64,000 nucleotides of DNA from Rhodosalinus sediminis (lineage in GTDB: Bacteria > Pseudomonadota > Alphaproteobacteria > Rhodobacterales > Rhodobacteraceae): contig NZ_QOHR01000005.1 in NCBI RefSeq assembly GCF_003385555.1, positions 68,709-132,708 on the forward strand. Direction: 5' to 3'. Positions 1 through 8,914 of the stretch are shown here, in pieces. Made by a program: the position numbers and the translations under genes. The notes beneath the pieces were generated by a model, which was not told where the DNA came from, made no database searches, and saw nothing but the letters and a program-made list of their open reading frames with translations. How positions within the stretch are numbered: position 1 is the stretch's first letter; every line of letters starts with the position of its first letter.

Positions 1-1
1 C

Positions 2-958
2 GACCTCGCCGCCGGGTTCGCCGATCTGGCGCGGGGGGCGGACTGGACCCGGCCGGAGGTCGACGCGAGCCGCGCCTTCGAGGTGACCGGCGGGCGGCAT
101 CCGGTGGTCGAGGCCGCGCTGCGCGCCGAGGGCGCGTCCTTCGTCGCCAACGACTGCACGCTGTCGGCGGAGGGCGAAGCGGCGGCGATCACGCTGCTGA
201 CCGGGCCGAACATGGCCGGCAAGTCCACCTGGCTGCGCCAGAACGCGCTGATCGCGCTGCTCGCCCAGATCGGCGCCTTCGTGCCCGCCGAAGCGGCGCG
301 CATCGGCCTCGTCAGTCAGCTGTTCAGCCGCGTGGGCGCCTCCGACGACCTGGCGCGGGGGCGCTCGACCTTCATGGTGGAGATGGTCGAGACGGCGGCG
401 ATCCTCAATCAGGCCGACGAGCGCGCGCTCGTGATCCTCGACGAGATCGGCCGCGGCACCGCGACCTACGACGGGCTTTCCATCGCCTGGGCCGTGATGG
501 AACAGCTGCACGAGGTGAACCGCTGCCGCGCGCTCTTCGCCACGCATTACCACGAGCTGACGGCGCTCGCCTCCCGCCTCGCCGGGGTGCGCAACGCGAC
601 CGTGGCGGTGAAGGAGTGGCAGGGCGAGGTGATCTTCCTGCACGAGGTGCGCCCGGGGGCGGCGGACCGCTCCTACGGCGTGCAGGTCGCACAGCTCGCC
701 GGGTTGCCGGCGGCGGTGGTGGAGCGCGCGCGCGCCGTGCTGGAGGCGCTCGAGGCCGGCGAGCGGGAGAGCGGCGCGCGGCCCAAGGCGCTGATCGACG
801 ATCTGCCGCTCTTCGCCGCGGCGCCGGCGCCCGCCCCGGCCGCGCCGACAGGCCCCTCGCCGCTGGAGGCACGCATCGCGGAGCTGCATCCCGACGAGCT
901 GACCCCGCGCGAGGCGCTGGACCTTCTCTACGAGCTCAAGACCATGACGCAGGGCTGA
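2..958 (+). CDS. mutS: DNA mismatch repair ATPase MutS, C-terminal part
   Basis: The frame is open from the window edge, so this is the last 318 or so residues of a protein normally near 870. MutS binds mismatches as a dimer and uses ATP to recruit the repair machinery. Visible are the Walker A loop [10 protein letters not shown], the Walker B/signature stretch [15 protein letters not shown], and the ATHYHEL switch motif. An A/P-rich linker follows, then the C-terminal helical module ending in [10 protein letters not shown]. The protein stops normally with no sign of breakage. A convergent regulator gene begins 62 bp downstream. The family assignment is unambiguous; only the 5' end is missing. 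Confidence 0.97.
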   Translation, partial: DLAAGFADLARGADWTRPEVDASRAFEVTGGRHPVVEAALRAEGASFVANDCTLSAEGEAAAITLLTGPNMAGKSTWLRQNALIALLAQIGAFVPAEAARIGLVSQLFSRVGASDDLARGRSTFMVEMVETAAILNQADERALVILDEIGRGTATYDGLSIAWAVMEQLHEVNRCRALFATHYHELTALASRLAGVRNATVAVKEWQGEVIFLHEVRPGAADRSYGVQVAQLAGLPAAVVERARAVLEALEAGERESGARPKALIDDLPLFAAAPAPAPAAPTGPSPLEARIAELHPDELTPREALDLLYELKTMTQG

Positions 959-1020
959 CGCCGCCAAACGCCGAAGCGCGCGGGGCGCCCGCCGGACGCG
1001 TGCCAAGGGACCCGTCCCGC

Positions 1021-2280
1021 TCATCCGCGATAATCCAGAAGCGCCGCCGAAAGGTCATCCTCCGCCGCGACGCCGGGTCCCATCTCACGCCGGAGCTCCC
1101 GGAGGAGATCGTCGAGGAAATCCCGCCCGCTTTCGCGCGGCGCCGCGTGCGCGGCGAGGCGACGCAGCCCGGCCTCGCCGAGCATCCGGCCACAGGGCAG
1201 TTGCGCCTCGGTGAAGCCGTCGGAATGCAGGAGCAGCCTGTCGCCGGGGGCGAGGCGCGCCTCCACCTCCTCGAACTGCGCATTGGGGACGAGCCCGACG
1301 GGAAGCCCGCCGGCGCCCATGAACTCGCACGCGCCGCTCGCGCGGAGGATGAGGGGATAGGGGTGCCCCGCCTGGACCAGCCGCACGCGGCCGGACCGCA
1401 GGTCGACCGTCGCGTAGGCCATGGTGAAATACTCCTCCACCCCCTTGTCGGCGGCGAGGCGGTCGTTGAGAAGCCGCGCCACCTCCGCCGGGGGGCGAAG
1501 CGAAAAGAATCGCTCGAACCGGCGTGTGACGGCGAGATTCTGATCGAGAAACTCCCCCGACAGGTAGCCGCTGACCCGCGCCGCCATGAGCGCGGAGGTG
1601 ATTCCGTGCCCCGAGACGTCGATCGCGTAGAGCCCGAGCGTCCCGTGACCCGGGCTGAACGCGCCGACGAGGTCGCCGCCCACCTGCCCGCAGGGCTGAA
1701 ACAGCAGGTTGACCTCGGATCGGCCGAATCGGTGGGTCCGCTCCGGCACGAGGGAGCGCTGAATCTTGCGCGCCTGCTCCAGATCGGCGTCGAGCGCGGC
1801 CTGCGCGGCGCGCAGCTCCGCCAGCGTGTCGCTGAGATCGCGCTCCATCCGCAGGATGCGCGCCCCCGCCGCGAGACGCGCGCGCAACTCGGCCGGATCG
1901 ACCGGCTTCGTCAGAAGGTCGTCGGCGCCGCCGTCGATCCCCTGCGCCACCTCGGCCTTCTCGCTGCGCGAGGTCATGAGAATGAAGTAGATATAATGGC
2001 TTGTCCGTTCCGCCCGCAGCGCGCGGCAGAGCGCCAACCCGTCGAGCCCGGGCATGAGCCAGTCGCTGACGACCATGTCGGGCGGCGCCTGACGGCAGAG
2101 ATCGAGCGCCGCCTCGGCCGAGGCGGCCTCCGCCACACGATACCCGGCGCGCACGACGAGCTTCGCCAGCAAGCGCCGCTGAACGCGGCTTTCCCCGACG
2201 ATCAGAACGTCGCGCGGCACGTCGGCGCGCCCCTCGCGGGCGGGCGGATCGGGATCGGCGTGGCGGACGGGCGCGGTCAT
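1021..2280 (-). CDS. Response regulator with PP2C/SpoIIE-type serine phosphatase output
   Basis: This 419-residue protein has an N-terminal receiver domain (about residues 22-140), a short coiled-coil linker, and a C-terminal SpoIIE-like PP2C phosphatase domain (about 170-419). The phosphatase metal motifs GGDLVGAF and AIDVSGHG are intact. Such proteins usually control partner-switching (anti-sigma antagonist) circuits. The receiver has the phosphoacceptor (SDWLMPG, D73), a T103 switch residue and K125. The acidic pair that normally binds Mg at the end of strand 1 reads VGES instead of VDDS, so one Asp is Gly and the other Glu. I chose ATG at 2280; an in-frame GTG lies 9 bp upstream. It diverges from a single-domain Hpt gene, its likely phosphate donor or partner (inference). 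Confidence 0.9.
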   Translation of the reverse strand: MTAPVRHADPDPPAREGRADVPRDVLIVGESRVQRRLLAKLVVRAGYRVAEAASAEAALDLCRQAPPDMVVSDWLMPGLDGLALCRALRAERTSHYIYFILMTSRSEKAEVAQGIDGGADDLLTKPVDPAELRARLAAGARILRMERDLSDTLAELRAAQAALDADLEQARKIQRSLVPERTHRFGRSEVNLLFQPCGQVGGDLVGAFSPGHGTLGLYAIDVSGHGITSALMAARVSGYLSGEFLDQNLAVTRRFERFFSLRPPAEVARLLNDRLAADKGVEEYFTMAYATVDLRSGRVRLVQAGHPYPLILRASGACEFMGAGGLPVGLVPNAQFEEVEARLAPGDRLLLHSDGFTEAQLPCGRMLGEAGLRRLAAHAAPRESGRDFLDDLLRELRREMGPGVAAEDDLSAALLDYRG

Positions 2281-2450
2281 GCGGGACACCTTCGGCAGGG
2301 CAGGGGGCGCCTGCCACGGCCCGACCCTGCACCATGGTCCCTGAACGCCGGGTTAAGGCCCGAGGTGCCCGCGCATGGCGGCCGGTAAGGGTTTCTTCAC
2401 GTCCGTCTGCGATACCCCGCTGCGGGGGCCGCGAACTCGGGAGGGTGCCG

Positions 2451-2738
2451 ATGATCGACTGGACCCGCGTGAAGGATCTGCATGAGGAAGTGGGCAGCCG
2501 TGATTTCGAAGAGGTCGTCACACTCTTCATCGACGAGGTGGAGACCGCTCTGGACCGCCTCGATGGCGATCCGACTCGCGAGGATCTGCATTTTCTCAAG
2601 GGCAGCGCGCTCAACCTCGGGTTCGCCGCGCTCGCTCAGGCGTGCCGTGACGGGGCCGATGCAACGACCCTGCGCCGCTGCTTCGCCGACTCGACGGCGC
2701 AGCTCCGCGCGGAGTTGCCGGAGCGCCTCGCGGCGTGA
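2451..2738 (+). CDS. Hpt-domain histidine phosphotransfer protein
   Basis: This is a 95-residue single-domain protein. The phosphorylatable histidine is H47 in HFLKGSALNLG, matching the Hpt signature HxLKGSA, and helical segments flank it as in a four-helix bundle. Hpt proteins relay phosphoryl groups between hybrid kinases and response regulators. The ATG at 2451 is preceded by the purine-rich GGGAGGG; upstream in-frame codons encode an Arg-rich non-conserved stretch, so the short start is preferred. It diverges from the receiver-PP2C gene across 170 bp, which suggests a shared phosphorelay. The 3' end lies 4 bp from that of convergent ilvA. Confidence 0.88.
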   Translation: MIDWTRVKDLHEEVGSRDFEEVVTLFIDEVETALDRLDGDPTREDLHFLKGSALNLGFAALAQACRDGADATTLRRCFADSTAQLRAELPERLAA

Positions 2739-2742
2739 CCGC

Positions 2743-3972
2743 TCAGATCAGGAACTGCGCGAGGATCTCGTCGTCGGTGATGTCCTGATAGGCCATGCCC
2801 GCCGCCTCGAGCCGCGCGAAGAGCCGGGCGAAGTTCGCCGGGTCCGTCGTCTCGATCCCGATCAGGACGGAGCCGAAGTTGCGCGCGGACTTCTTGAGGT
2901 ACTCGAAGCGCGCGATGTCGTCGTCCGGCCCGAGGAAGTTGAGAAAATCGCGCAGCGCGCCGGGCCGCTGCGGCATGCGCAGGATGAAGTACTTCTTCAC
3001 CCCGGCATAGCGCTGCGCGCGTTCCTTGACCTCCGGCAGCCGCTCGAAATCGAAGTTGCCGCCCGAGGTGACGCAGACCACGCACTTGCCGCGAATCGCC
3101 TCGGCGATGTCCGGCAGCACATCCACCGAAAGCGCGCCGGCGGGCTCGAGCACCATGCCCTCGACGTTCAGCATCTCGAGGATCGTGGCGCAGACCCGGT
3201 CCTCCGGCGCGCCGAGGACCGAGGCCGGGTCCTCACCGCTGAGCCGGGCGAACGGATGCGCGCCCACCATCGCCACCGCCGCGCCGTCCACGAAGGTGTC
3301 CACCGCCTCGAGCCGCACCGGCTCCCCGGCGGCGAGCGCGGCGTACAGGCTGCGCGCGCCCTGCGGCTCCACGAGCGTCATCGCCTGCTCCGGCCCGAAC
3401 CAGCCGCGCGCGCCGGAAGACAGCCCGCCACCGCCCACCGCCATGACCAGCCGGTCGGGCGCCCCGCCGAGCTGCGCCTCGATCTCGGCGGAGACGGTCG
3501 CCTGCCCCTCGATCACGTCCGGATCGTCGAAGGGCGACAGGAACTGCGCCCCCGTCTCGCGACAATGCGCCTCGGCCGCGCGCAGCGTGTCGTCCACGTA
3601 ATCCCCGACGAGGCGCACCTCGACCGCCTCGCCGCCGAACATCCGCGTCTTCTGGATCTTCTGCTGCGGCGTGGTCACCGGCATGAAGATCACGCCCTCG
3701 GCCCCGAAATGCCGGCACATGTAGGCCACGCCCTGCGCGTGATTGCCCGCGCTCGCGCAGGCGAACCGCCGCCCCTGCGCCAGCCGCTTGCGCATCGCGT
3801 TGAAGGCGCCGCGCAGCTTATAGGAGCGTACCGGCGACAGATCCTCGCGCTTGAGCCAGATCTCCGCGCCGAAGCGCTCGGAAAGATGCATGTTGCGGGT
3901 GAGCGGCGTGGGCTCGAACACCTCGCGCATGGCGGCCTCGGCGGCCCGGACGGCGTCGCGGAACTCGGTCAT
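2743..3972 (-). CDS. ilvA: Threonine ammonia-lyase (threonine dehydratase)
   Basis: This 409-residue PLP enzyme deaminates threonine to 2-oxobutyrate, the first committed step of isoleucine synthesis. The PLP lysine is K52 in SYKLRGA. The SAGNHAQG and VGGGGLSSG loops bind cofactor phosphate. The last 80 or so residues ([19 protein letters not shown] onward) form a single ACT-like regulatory domain, the short form rather than the two-ACT E. coli form. The ATG at 3972 gives the conserved N-terminus; an upstream in-frame extension is Arg-rich and unlikely. It diverges from argG by about 100 bp. Confidence 0.95.
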   Translation of the reverse strand: MTEFRDAVRAAEAAMREVFEPTPLTRNMHLSERFGAEIWLKREDLSPVRSYKLRGAFNAMRKRLAQGRRFACASAGNHAQGVAYMCRHFGAEGVIFMPVTTPQQKIQKTRMFGGEAVEVRLVGDYVDDTLRAAEAHCRETGAQFLSPFDDPDVIEGQATVSAEIEAQLGGAPDRLVMAVGGGGLSSGARGWFGPEQAMTLVEPQGARSLYAALAAGEPVRLEAVDTFVDGAAVAMVGAHPFARLSGEDPASVLGAPEDRVCATILEMLNVEGMVLEPAGALSVDVLPDIAEAIRGKCVVCVTSGGNFDFERLPEVKERAQRYAGVKKYFILRMPQRPGALRDFLNFLGPDDDIARFEYLKKSARNFGSVLIGIETTDPANFARLFARLEAAGMAYQDITDDEILAQFLI

Positions 3973-4075
3973 GGCCCCCGCCATGCCCCGCCGCGCGTGC
4001 CGGCGCAAGCCCGCGCGCCTTGCGGGGCCGGGGCAAACCCGCTATCCGCGCGGCGGTTTCCGCGGGAGAACGACG

Positions 4076-5293
4076 ATGAACGCGCCGAAGAAAGTCGTGC
4101 TGGCCTATTCCGGCGGGCTCGACACCTCGATCATCCTCAAGTGGCTGCAGGCGGAATACGGCTGCGAGGTGGTGACCTTCACCGCCGACCTCGGGCAGGG
4201 CGAGGAGCTCGAGCCCGCCCGCGCCAAGGCCGAGATGATGGGCGCCTCGGCGATCTACATCGAGGACCTGCGCGAGGAATTCGTGCGCGATTTCGTCTTT
4301 CCGATGTTCCGGGCCAACGCCGTCTACGAGGGGCTCTACCTGCTCGGCACCTCCATCGCGCGGCCGCTGATTTCCAAACGCCTGGTGGAGATCGCGGCCG
4401 CCGAGGGCGCCGACGCGGTGGCGCACGGCGCGACCGGCAAGGGCAACGATCAGGTCCGCTTCGAGCTCTCGGCCTACGCCCTCGATCCCGAGATCACGGT
4501 GATCGCCCCCTGGCGGGAGTGGGACCTCACCAGCCGGACGAAGCTCATCGACTTCGCCGAAAAGCACCAGATTCCCATCGCCAAGGACAAGCGCGGCGAG
4601 GCGCCCTTCAGCGTGGACGCCAACCTCCTGCACACCTCCTCCGAGGGCAAGGTGCTGGAGGACCCGGCGGAGGAGGCGCCCGACTACGTCTATCAGCGCA
4701 CCACCGACCCGGAGGCCGCGCCCGATCAGCCGGAGTACGTCGAGATCGGCTTCGAAAAGGGCGACGCCGTCAGCATCGACGGCGAGCGCCTCTCGCCCGC
4801 GGCGCTGCTGACGAAGCTCAACGAACTGGGCGGCAAGCACGGCTGCGGGCGGCTGGACCTTGTGGAGGGCCGCTTCGTCGGCATGAAGTCGCGCGGCATC
4901 TACGAAACCCCCGGCGGCACGCTCCTGCTGGAGGCGCACCGCGGGATCGAGCAGATAACGCTGGACCGCGGCGCGGCGCACCTCAAGGACGAGCTGATGC
5001 CGCGCTACGCGGAACTCGTCTACAACGGCTTCTGGTTCTCGCCCGAGCGCGAGATGCTGCAGGCCGCCATCGACACGAGTCAGGAGCACGTCACCGGCAC
5101 CGTCCGGCTCAAGCTCTACAAGGGATCGGCGCGCACCGTCGGCCGCTGGTCGGAGCATTCGCTCTACTCCGAAGCGCATGTCACCTTCGAGGACGACGCC
5201 GGCGCCTACGACCAGACGGACGCCGCCGGCTTCATCCAGCTCAACGCGCTCCGGCTGAAGCTGCTGGCGGCGCGCGACCGCCGGCTTGGCTGA
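4076..5293 (+). CDS. argG: Argininosuccinate synthase
   Basis: This 405-residue enzyme condenses citrulline and aspartate using ATP, the penultimate step of arginine synthesis. The N-terminal ATP pyrophosphatase loop AYSGGLDTS begins about residue 10. [14 protein letters not shown] (citrulline/aspartate site) and PWREWDL follow. The length matches the type-1 family (about 400). The ATG at 4076 follows a purine-rich GGGAGAACG. The 3' end overlaps the TTG start of the next gene by 8 bp, suggesting translational coupling. Confidence 0.97.
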   Translation: MNAPKKVVLAYSGGLDTSIILKWLQAEYGCEVVTFTADLGQGEELEPARAKAEMMGASAIYIEDLREEFVRDFVFPMFRANAVYEGLYLLGTSIARPLISKRLVEIAAAEGADAVAHGATGKGNDQVRFELSAYALDPEITVIAPWREWDLTSRTKLIDFAEKHQIPIAKDKRGEAPFSVDANLLHTSSEGKVLEDPAEEAPDYVYQRTTDPEAAPDQPEYVEIGFEKGDAVSIDGERLSPAALLTKLNELGGKHGCGRLDLVEGRFVGMKSRGIYETPGGTLLLEAHRGIEQITLDRGAAHLKDELMPRYAELVYNGFWFSPEREMLQAAIDTSQEHVTGTVRLKLYKGSARTVGRWSEHSLYSEAHVTFEDDAGAYDQTDAAGFIQLNALRLKLLAARDRRLG

Positions 5294-5705
5294 CCTCGGC
5301 GAGTTCGTTGCCGCGCAGGATCCCGTCTGGGATCAGGTCCGGCGCGAGCTTCGCGCCGGGCGCAAGACGAGCCACTGGATCTGGTGGATCTTTCCCCAGC
5401 TCGCGTGCCTCGGCCGCTCCCCCCGGGCGCGGCATTTCGGGCTCACGGGGCTGGAAGACGCCGCCGCCTATCTCGCCCATCCCGTCCTCGGCCCGCGCCT
5501 CGAGGATGCCGCGCGCCTCGTGCTCGCGCACGCAGGCACCGCCCCCGAGGATATCCTGGGCGAGGTGGACGCGCTCAAGCTCCGCGCGTCGATGACGCTT
5601 TTCGAAGCGGTCCCCGGCGCATCGCCGACGTTCGCTGCGGTGCTCGACCGGCTCTACGCCGGCACCCGATGCCCCCGCACCCGCGCCGCGCTCGCCGGCG
5701 GCTAG
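5286..5705 (+). CDS. DUF1810 family protein
   Basis: This 139-residue soluble protein is of unknown function. The family hallmarks are present: [15 protein letters not shown] near residues 26-40, [21 protein letters not shown] in the middle, and a C-terminal [10 protein letters not shown] segment. It begins with TTG and overlaps argG by 8 bp, with no better start available without cutting conserved sequence. Its position suggests co-expression with argG, but that need not mean a role in arginine synthesis. No catalytic residues are obvious to me. Confidence 0.85.
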   Translation: MADLGEFVAAQDPVWDQVRRELRAGRKTSHWIWWIFPQLACLGRSPRARHFGLTGLEDAAAYLAHPVLGPRLEDAARLVLAHAGTAPEDILGEVDALKLRASMTLFEAVPGASPTFAAVLDRLYAGTRCPRTRAALAGG

Positions 5706-5725
5706 GGCCTGCCCATCATCCTGGC

Positions 5726-5760
5726 ACAAATACTCCGGGGGTGCGGGGGCAGCGCCCCCG
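5726..5760. repeat. Intergenic hairpin repeat of Rhodobacteraceae type
   Basis: After the DUF1810 gene the sequence ACAAATACTCCGGGGG leads into a perfect 7-bp stem (CGGGGGC at 5744-5750, loop AGC, GCCCCCG at 5754-5760). From memory, this layout of AAATACTCCGGGGGT followed by a G-rich/C-rich hairpin recurs between genes in many Rhodobacteraceae. No T-tract follows, so it is not a classical intrinsic terminator, though it may help end the argG transcript or stabilise its 3' end. Confidence 0.6.
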
Positions 5761-5852
5761 CGTGCACGGCCGATCACCAGAGCGTGACATCACCGCATCG
5801 CCCTTGCCCGGCGCGACCGGCGGAACCAAGCTCTGGGGAAAGGAGATCCACC

Positions 5853-6506
5853 ATGTCCACCTCCCGCGTGTTCGCCGCCGTCCTCGCCGCCCTCGCCCTC
5901 GGGCTCCTCGCTCAGAAATCCGCCGCCGACACCGCGACCGTCACCGTGGCCGGCGGCTGCTTCTGGTGCGTGGAAGCGGACTTCGAGAAGGTGCAGGGCG
6001 TCGACGAGGTCGTCTCGGGCTACACCGGCGGCGACGTGCCCGACCCGACCTACAGGGAGGTCGTCGGCGGCGGCACGGGCCACTACGAGGCGGCGCGCAT
6101 CCGGTACGACCCGGAGGAGATCACCCGCCCGCAGCTTTACGACCTTTTCTTCCGCTCAATCGACCCCTTCGACGCGGGCGGGCAGTTCTGCGACCGGGGC
6201 GACAGCTACCGCTCGGCGATCTTCGTCGGCGGCGCCGCCGCGCGGGCCGACGCCGAAGCCGCGAAGCGCCGGGCCGAGGAGGAGCTCGGGCGCGAGGTCG
6301 TCACGCCGATCCTCGAGCTCAGCGATTTCTACCGCGCCGAGGACTACCATCAGGACTACTACAAGAGCGACGAGCGCCTCGCCGTCTCCTCGGTCGGCGT
6401 CGCCGTCCCGAAGAAGATCGCATACCAGCGCTATCGCGACCGCTGCGGGCGGGATGCGCGGGTGCGCGAGATCTGGGGCGACGACGCACCGTTCGCCGGC
6501 GGTTAA
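5853..6506 (+). CDS. msrA: Peptide-methionine (S)-S-oxide reductase, exported
   Basis: This 217-residue enzyme repairs the S-epimer of methionine sulfoxide. The catalytic GCFWC motif (C36) sits just after a hydrophobic N-terminal segment (residues 5-25, ending KSAADTA) that looks like a cleavable Sec signal peptide, so it probably acts in the periplasm. YTGG, GHYEA and the C-terminal AEDYHQDYY match MsrA. The ATG at 5853 has a good AAAGGAG ribosome site 8 bp upstream; a longer in-frame start at 5784 would bury the signal. It converges with and overlaps the Smr gene by 4 bp. Confidence 0.94.
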   Translation: MSTSRVFAAVLAALALGLLAQKSAADTATVTVAGGCFWCVEADFEKVQGVDEVVSGYTGGDVPDPTYREVVGGGTGHYEAARIRYDPEEITRPQLYDLFFRSIDPFDAGGQFCDRGDSYRSAIFVGGAAARADAEAAKRRAEEELGREVVTPILELSDFYRAEDYHQDYYKSDERLAVSSVGVAVPKKIAYQRYRDRCGRDARVREIWGDDAPFAGG

Positions 6507-7099
6507 CGCTTGCGCCTGAGATAGACGTAGAAGGCGCCGGACCCGCCGTGCTTCAGATGCGCCTCGCGCGTCTGCAGCACCACAGCGGCGAGCGGCGGCG
6601 TGGCGAGCCAATGCGGCAACTGATGCCGCAGGACGCCGCGCCGGCGCGGTATCGGGCCGTCGTCCTCCGACCGCCGGCCCTTGCCCGTGATGACGAGGAC
6701 GAGCCGCCGGCCCCCCGCGTGCGACGACAGGATGAAGGACTGCAGCGCCGCATGCGCTTCCTCGAGGTGCATGCCGTGCAGGTCGATCCGGGCGTCCGGG
6801 TCGAGCTTGCCGCGCTGCATGCGCTGGTGCGTCTTGCGATCCATGCGCAGGGGAGCCTCCCGCACGCGGTCGGACACCGAGGGGGCGAGATCCCGCCGCT
6901 CGCCGGGCGGCGGCGCGGCGTCGCCGACGCGGAAGGGCGCGACCGGGCGGCGCTCGGCAGACTTGCGCCGGGGCAGGGGAGTGTGATCGGCCGGGTCCTC
7001 CTGCGGCGTCTCTTCGCGCCGCGGGTCGAGCGGCGCGGCGGTCTTGGCCACCTCGCGCCAGAGCGCGAGCTCGTCGGGCCTGAGACGCCGGCGGCTCAT
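6503..7099 (-). CDS. Smr/MutS2-like domain protein
   Basis: This 198-residue protein has a disordered, charged N-terminal half and a C-terminal Smr domain (about 105-198). The Smr signatures DLHGM and VITGKG are present. Smr domains are nucleases, mostly on RNA, and the small stand-alone proteins have been linked to ribosome rescue or DNA transactions; the substrate here cannot be deduced. The start overlaps the mltA stop by 4 bp, so it is the last gene of the tim44-mltA-smr operon. Confidence 0.9.
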   Translation of the reverse strand: MSRRRLRPDELALWREVAKTAAPLDPRREETPQEDPADHTPLPRRKSAERRPVAPFRVGDAAPPPGERRDLAPSVSDRVREAPLRMDRKTHQRMQRGKLDPDARIDLHGMHLEEAHAALQSFILSSHAGGRRLVLVITGKGRRSEDDGPIPRRRGVLRHQLPHWLATPPLAAVVLQTREAHLKHGGSGAFYVYLRRKR

Positions 7100-8139
7100 C
7101 GCCGCGCCTCCGGCCGTTGGGCGTAGGCGCGCTGGATCGGCAGCAGGACCACCATGCGGCCCGGGTCGCTCAGCCGGCCGGCGCGGCGGCCGGCCTCCGC
7201 GCCGGTGCCGAAGAAGATGTCGGCCCGCTGCGCCCCCTTGATCGCCGAGCCCGTGTCCTGCGCCACCATCAGGCGGCGCAGCGGTTCGTCGCCCCCTTTC
7301 TCGATCCAGACCGGGGCGCCGAGGGGCACATGCTCCGGGTCCACCGCGACCGTGCGCAGGGGCGTCACCGGGCGGTTCATCGCGCCGAGCGGACCGCGAT
7401 GGGCTGGCACCTCGGTCACCTCGCGGAAGAAGACATAGGACGGATTGTGGAAGAGAAGCTCGCGCCCCGCCTCCGGGTTGCGGCGCACCCAGTTGCGGAT
7501 CACCTGCGCCGAGACCTGATGCCGCTCGTAGATCCCGCGCCGGACGAGTTCCTGCCCGATGGAGCGATAGGGGTGGCCGTTCGCCCCGGCGTAGCCGACG
7601 CGGATCACGCTGCCGTCGCGCAGCCGAATGCGGCCGGAGCCCTGCACCTGAAGGAAGAAAAGCTCCACCGGGTCGTCCACGAAGGCGATCTCGAGGCCGC
7701 GCCCGTCGAGCGCGCCGGTGGTCACGATCTCCTGCCGGGTGAGCCAGGGCGACTGCCGGCCGGCCTCGGGCGGCTTGCGGTGGACCGGATGCCGGAAGCG
7801 CGGCGTGCGCCGGCGCGATCCCTCCAGCTCGGGCTCGAAATAGCCGGTAAAGAGCGCCGGGTCGCCGTCCTCGATCAGCACGGGACGGAAGAACAGCTCG
7901 AAGAAGCGGCGCGGGTGATCCTCGCCTTCGGTCTGCGCATAGGCGCAGAGCGCGCGCCAGTCCGGCGCGTCGAGATCGGGGCAGGTTTCGAGAAAGGTGT
8001 CGAGCGCGGCGGCATGGTCGTCCTCGGCCCAGCCGTCGAGATCCTCGAACGCGAGGAGGGTGCGCGTCGTCTCGGCGCCGCTCGCCGGTCCGGCCACCAT
8101 CAGGCCGAGAGCGAGAGCCGCGCCGAGCGCCCGCCGCAT
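7096..8139 (-). CDS. mltA: Membrane-bound lytic murein transglycosylase A
   Basis: This 347-residue exported enzyme cleaves murein glycan strands to 1,6-anhydro-muropeptides. An N-terminal signal peptide (ALGAALALGLMVAGPASGAE) lacks a lipobox cysteine, so it is likely periplasmic rather than a lipoprotein. MltA landmarks include LFTGYFEPELEGS, VQGSGRIRL, GYAGANGHPYRSIG and the 3D-domain motif VAQDTGSAIKG. The ATG at 8139 overlaps the upstream stop as TGATG; a GTG one codon earlier is also possible. The muropeptides it releases fit the AmgK/MurU recycling genes at 49-51 kb. Confidence 0.93.
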   Translation of the reverse strand: MRRALGAALALGLMVAGPASGAETTRTLLAFEDLDGWAEDDHAAALDTFLETCPDLDAPDWRALCAYAQTEGEDHPRRFFELFFRPVLIEDGDPALFTGYFEPELEGSRRRTPRFRHPVHRKPPEAGRQSPWLTRQEIVTTGALDGRGLEIAFVDDPVELFFLQVQGSGRIRLRDGSVIRVGYAGANGHPYRSIGQELVRRGIYERHQVSAQVIRNWVRRNPEAGRELLFHNPSYVFFREVTEVPAHRGPLGAMNRPVTPLRTVAVDPEHVPLGAPVWIEKGGDEPLRRLMVAQDTGSAIKGAQRADIFFGTGAEAGRRAGRLSDPGRMVVLLPIQRAYAQRPEARR

Positions 8140-8807
8140 CACTCGCTCGTGGCGACCAGCTGCCAGTTGGGATCGTCGGAGCCCATCACGCGCGCGAAGG
8201 TCCAGACGTCCTTCTGGCGGCGCACCTCGGTCGGGCTTCCCTCGATCACCTCGCCCTCGGCGTTCTTCACGACAGAGGTCAGCTCACCGACGAGGCGCAC
8301 GGTGACTTCGCCGAGGCGGCTGGAGGTGTCGAAGGTCGCGTCCACGACCGAGACCTCGCGCACGCCGACGAACTCCGCCTCGATCGTGAGGCCCTGCGCC
8401 TCGCGCTCGCGCACGACCTCGTCGAAGCTCTCGTAGACGTCCTCGGCGAGGAAGGGCTTCACGCTTTCCATGTCGCCCTTCTCGAAGGCCATGAGGATCA
8501 TCTCGTAGGCGCCGCGCGCGCCCTGCAGGAACTCGGAGACCGAGAAATCGGGATCGGCGGATTTCATCCGCGCGAGCGCGTCGGCGGCGTCGGAGCCCTG
8601 CGGCACGTGATCGGTGATGTCCTCGTCCGGGCCCCCCTCGATCACCTCGAATTCGGGCCGGCGCTGCGTGGCGCGGGCCGGCTGCTCCGCGCCGGGGACG
8701 GAGGATTTCTCGAAGCCGTCGCGGGTGCCGAGGACGCTGCGCAGGCGCAGGATCAGGAACACGGCGATGCCGGCCAGCACGAGGAGCTGCAGAAGCGGGG
8801 AGTTCAT
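8139..8807 (-). CDS. Tim44/TimA-like membrane-anchored protein
   Basis: This 222-residue protein has one N-terminal transmembrane helix (residues 4-20, LLQLLVLAGIAVFLILRL), a charged linker, and a C-terminal Tim44-like domain (about 80-215: FLQGARGAYEMILMAFEKGD, then a beta-rich end). The domain is named after the mitochondrial import motor subunit; the bacterial homologue's role is not settled, and it is presumed to sit on the inner membrane. The ATG at 8807 gives the canonical membrane anchor at the very N-terminus. It is the first gene of the operon with mltA and smr and diverges from fxsA. Confidence 0.9.
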   Translation of the reverse strand: MNSPLLQLLVLAGIAVFLILRLRSVLGTRDGFEKSSVPGAEQPARATQRRPEFEVIEGGPDEDITDHVPQGSDAADALARMKSADPDFSVSEFLQGARGAYEMILMAFEKGDMESVKPFLAEDVYESFDEVVREREAQGLTIEAEFVGVREVSVVDATFDTSSRLGEVTVRLVGELTSVVKNAEGEVIEGSPTEVRRQKDVWTFARVMGSDDPNWQLVATSE

Positions 8808-8914
8808 GTGAACCTCTCGGCGCGCGGATGGAAACGGGCGGTGTCCGTGCATATGTAGGGACCGCGGGCGGCCAAGTCCACCGCAAGCCCGTCACGCCGA
8901 GAAGGACCCCGCCT

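Noticed and set aside
959-1020. GGGAC-CC-GTCCC hairpin between mutS and the regulator
   Set aside because: Five pairs with a two-base loop and no T-tract is too weak to call a terminator.
616-2388. A 590-codon plus-strand frame across mutS and the regulator gene
   Set aside because: It is Arg/Gly/Ala-rich, out of frame with mutS and antisense to a well-conserved regulator. High GC content produces such long shadow frames here.
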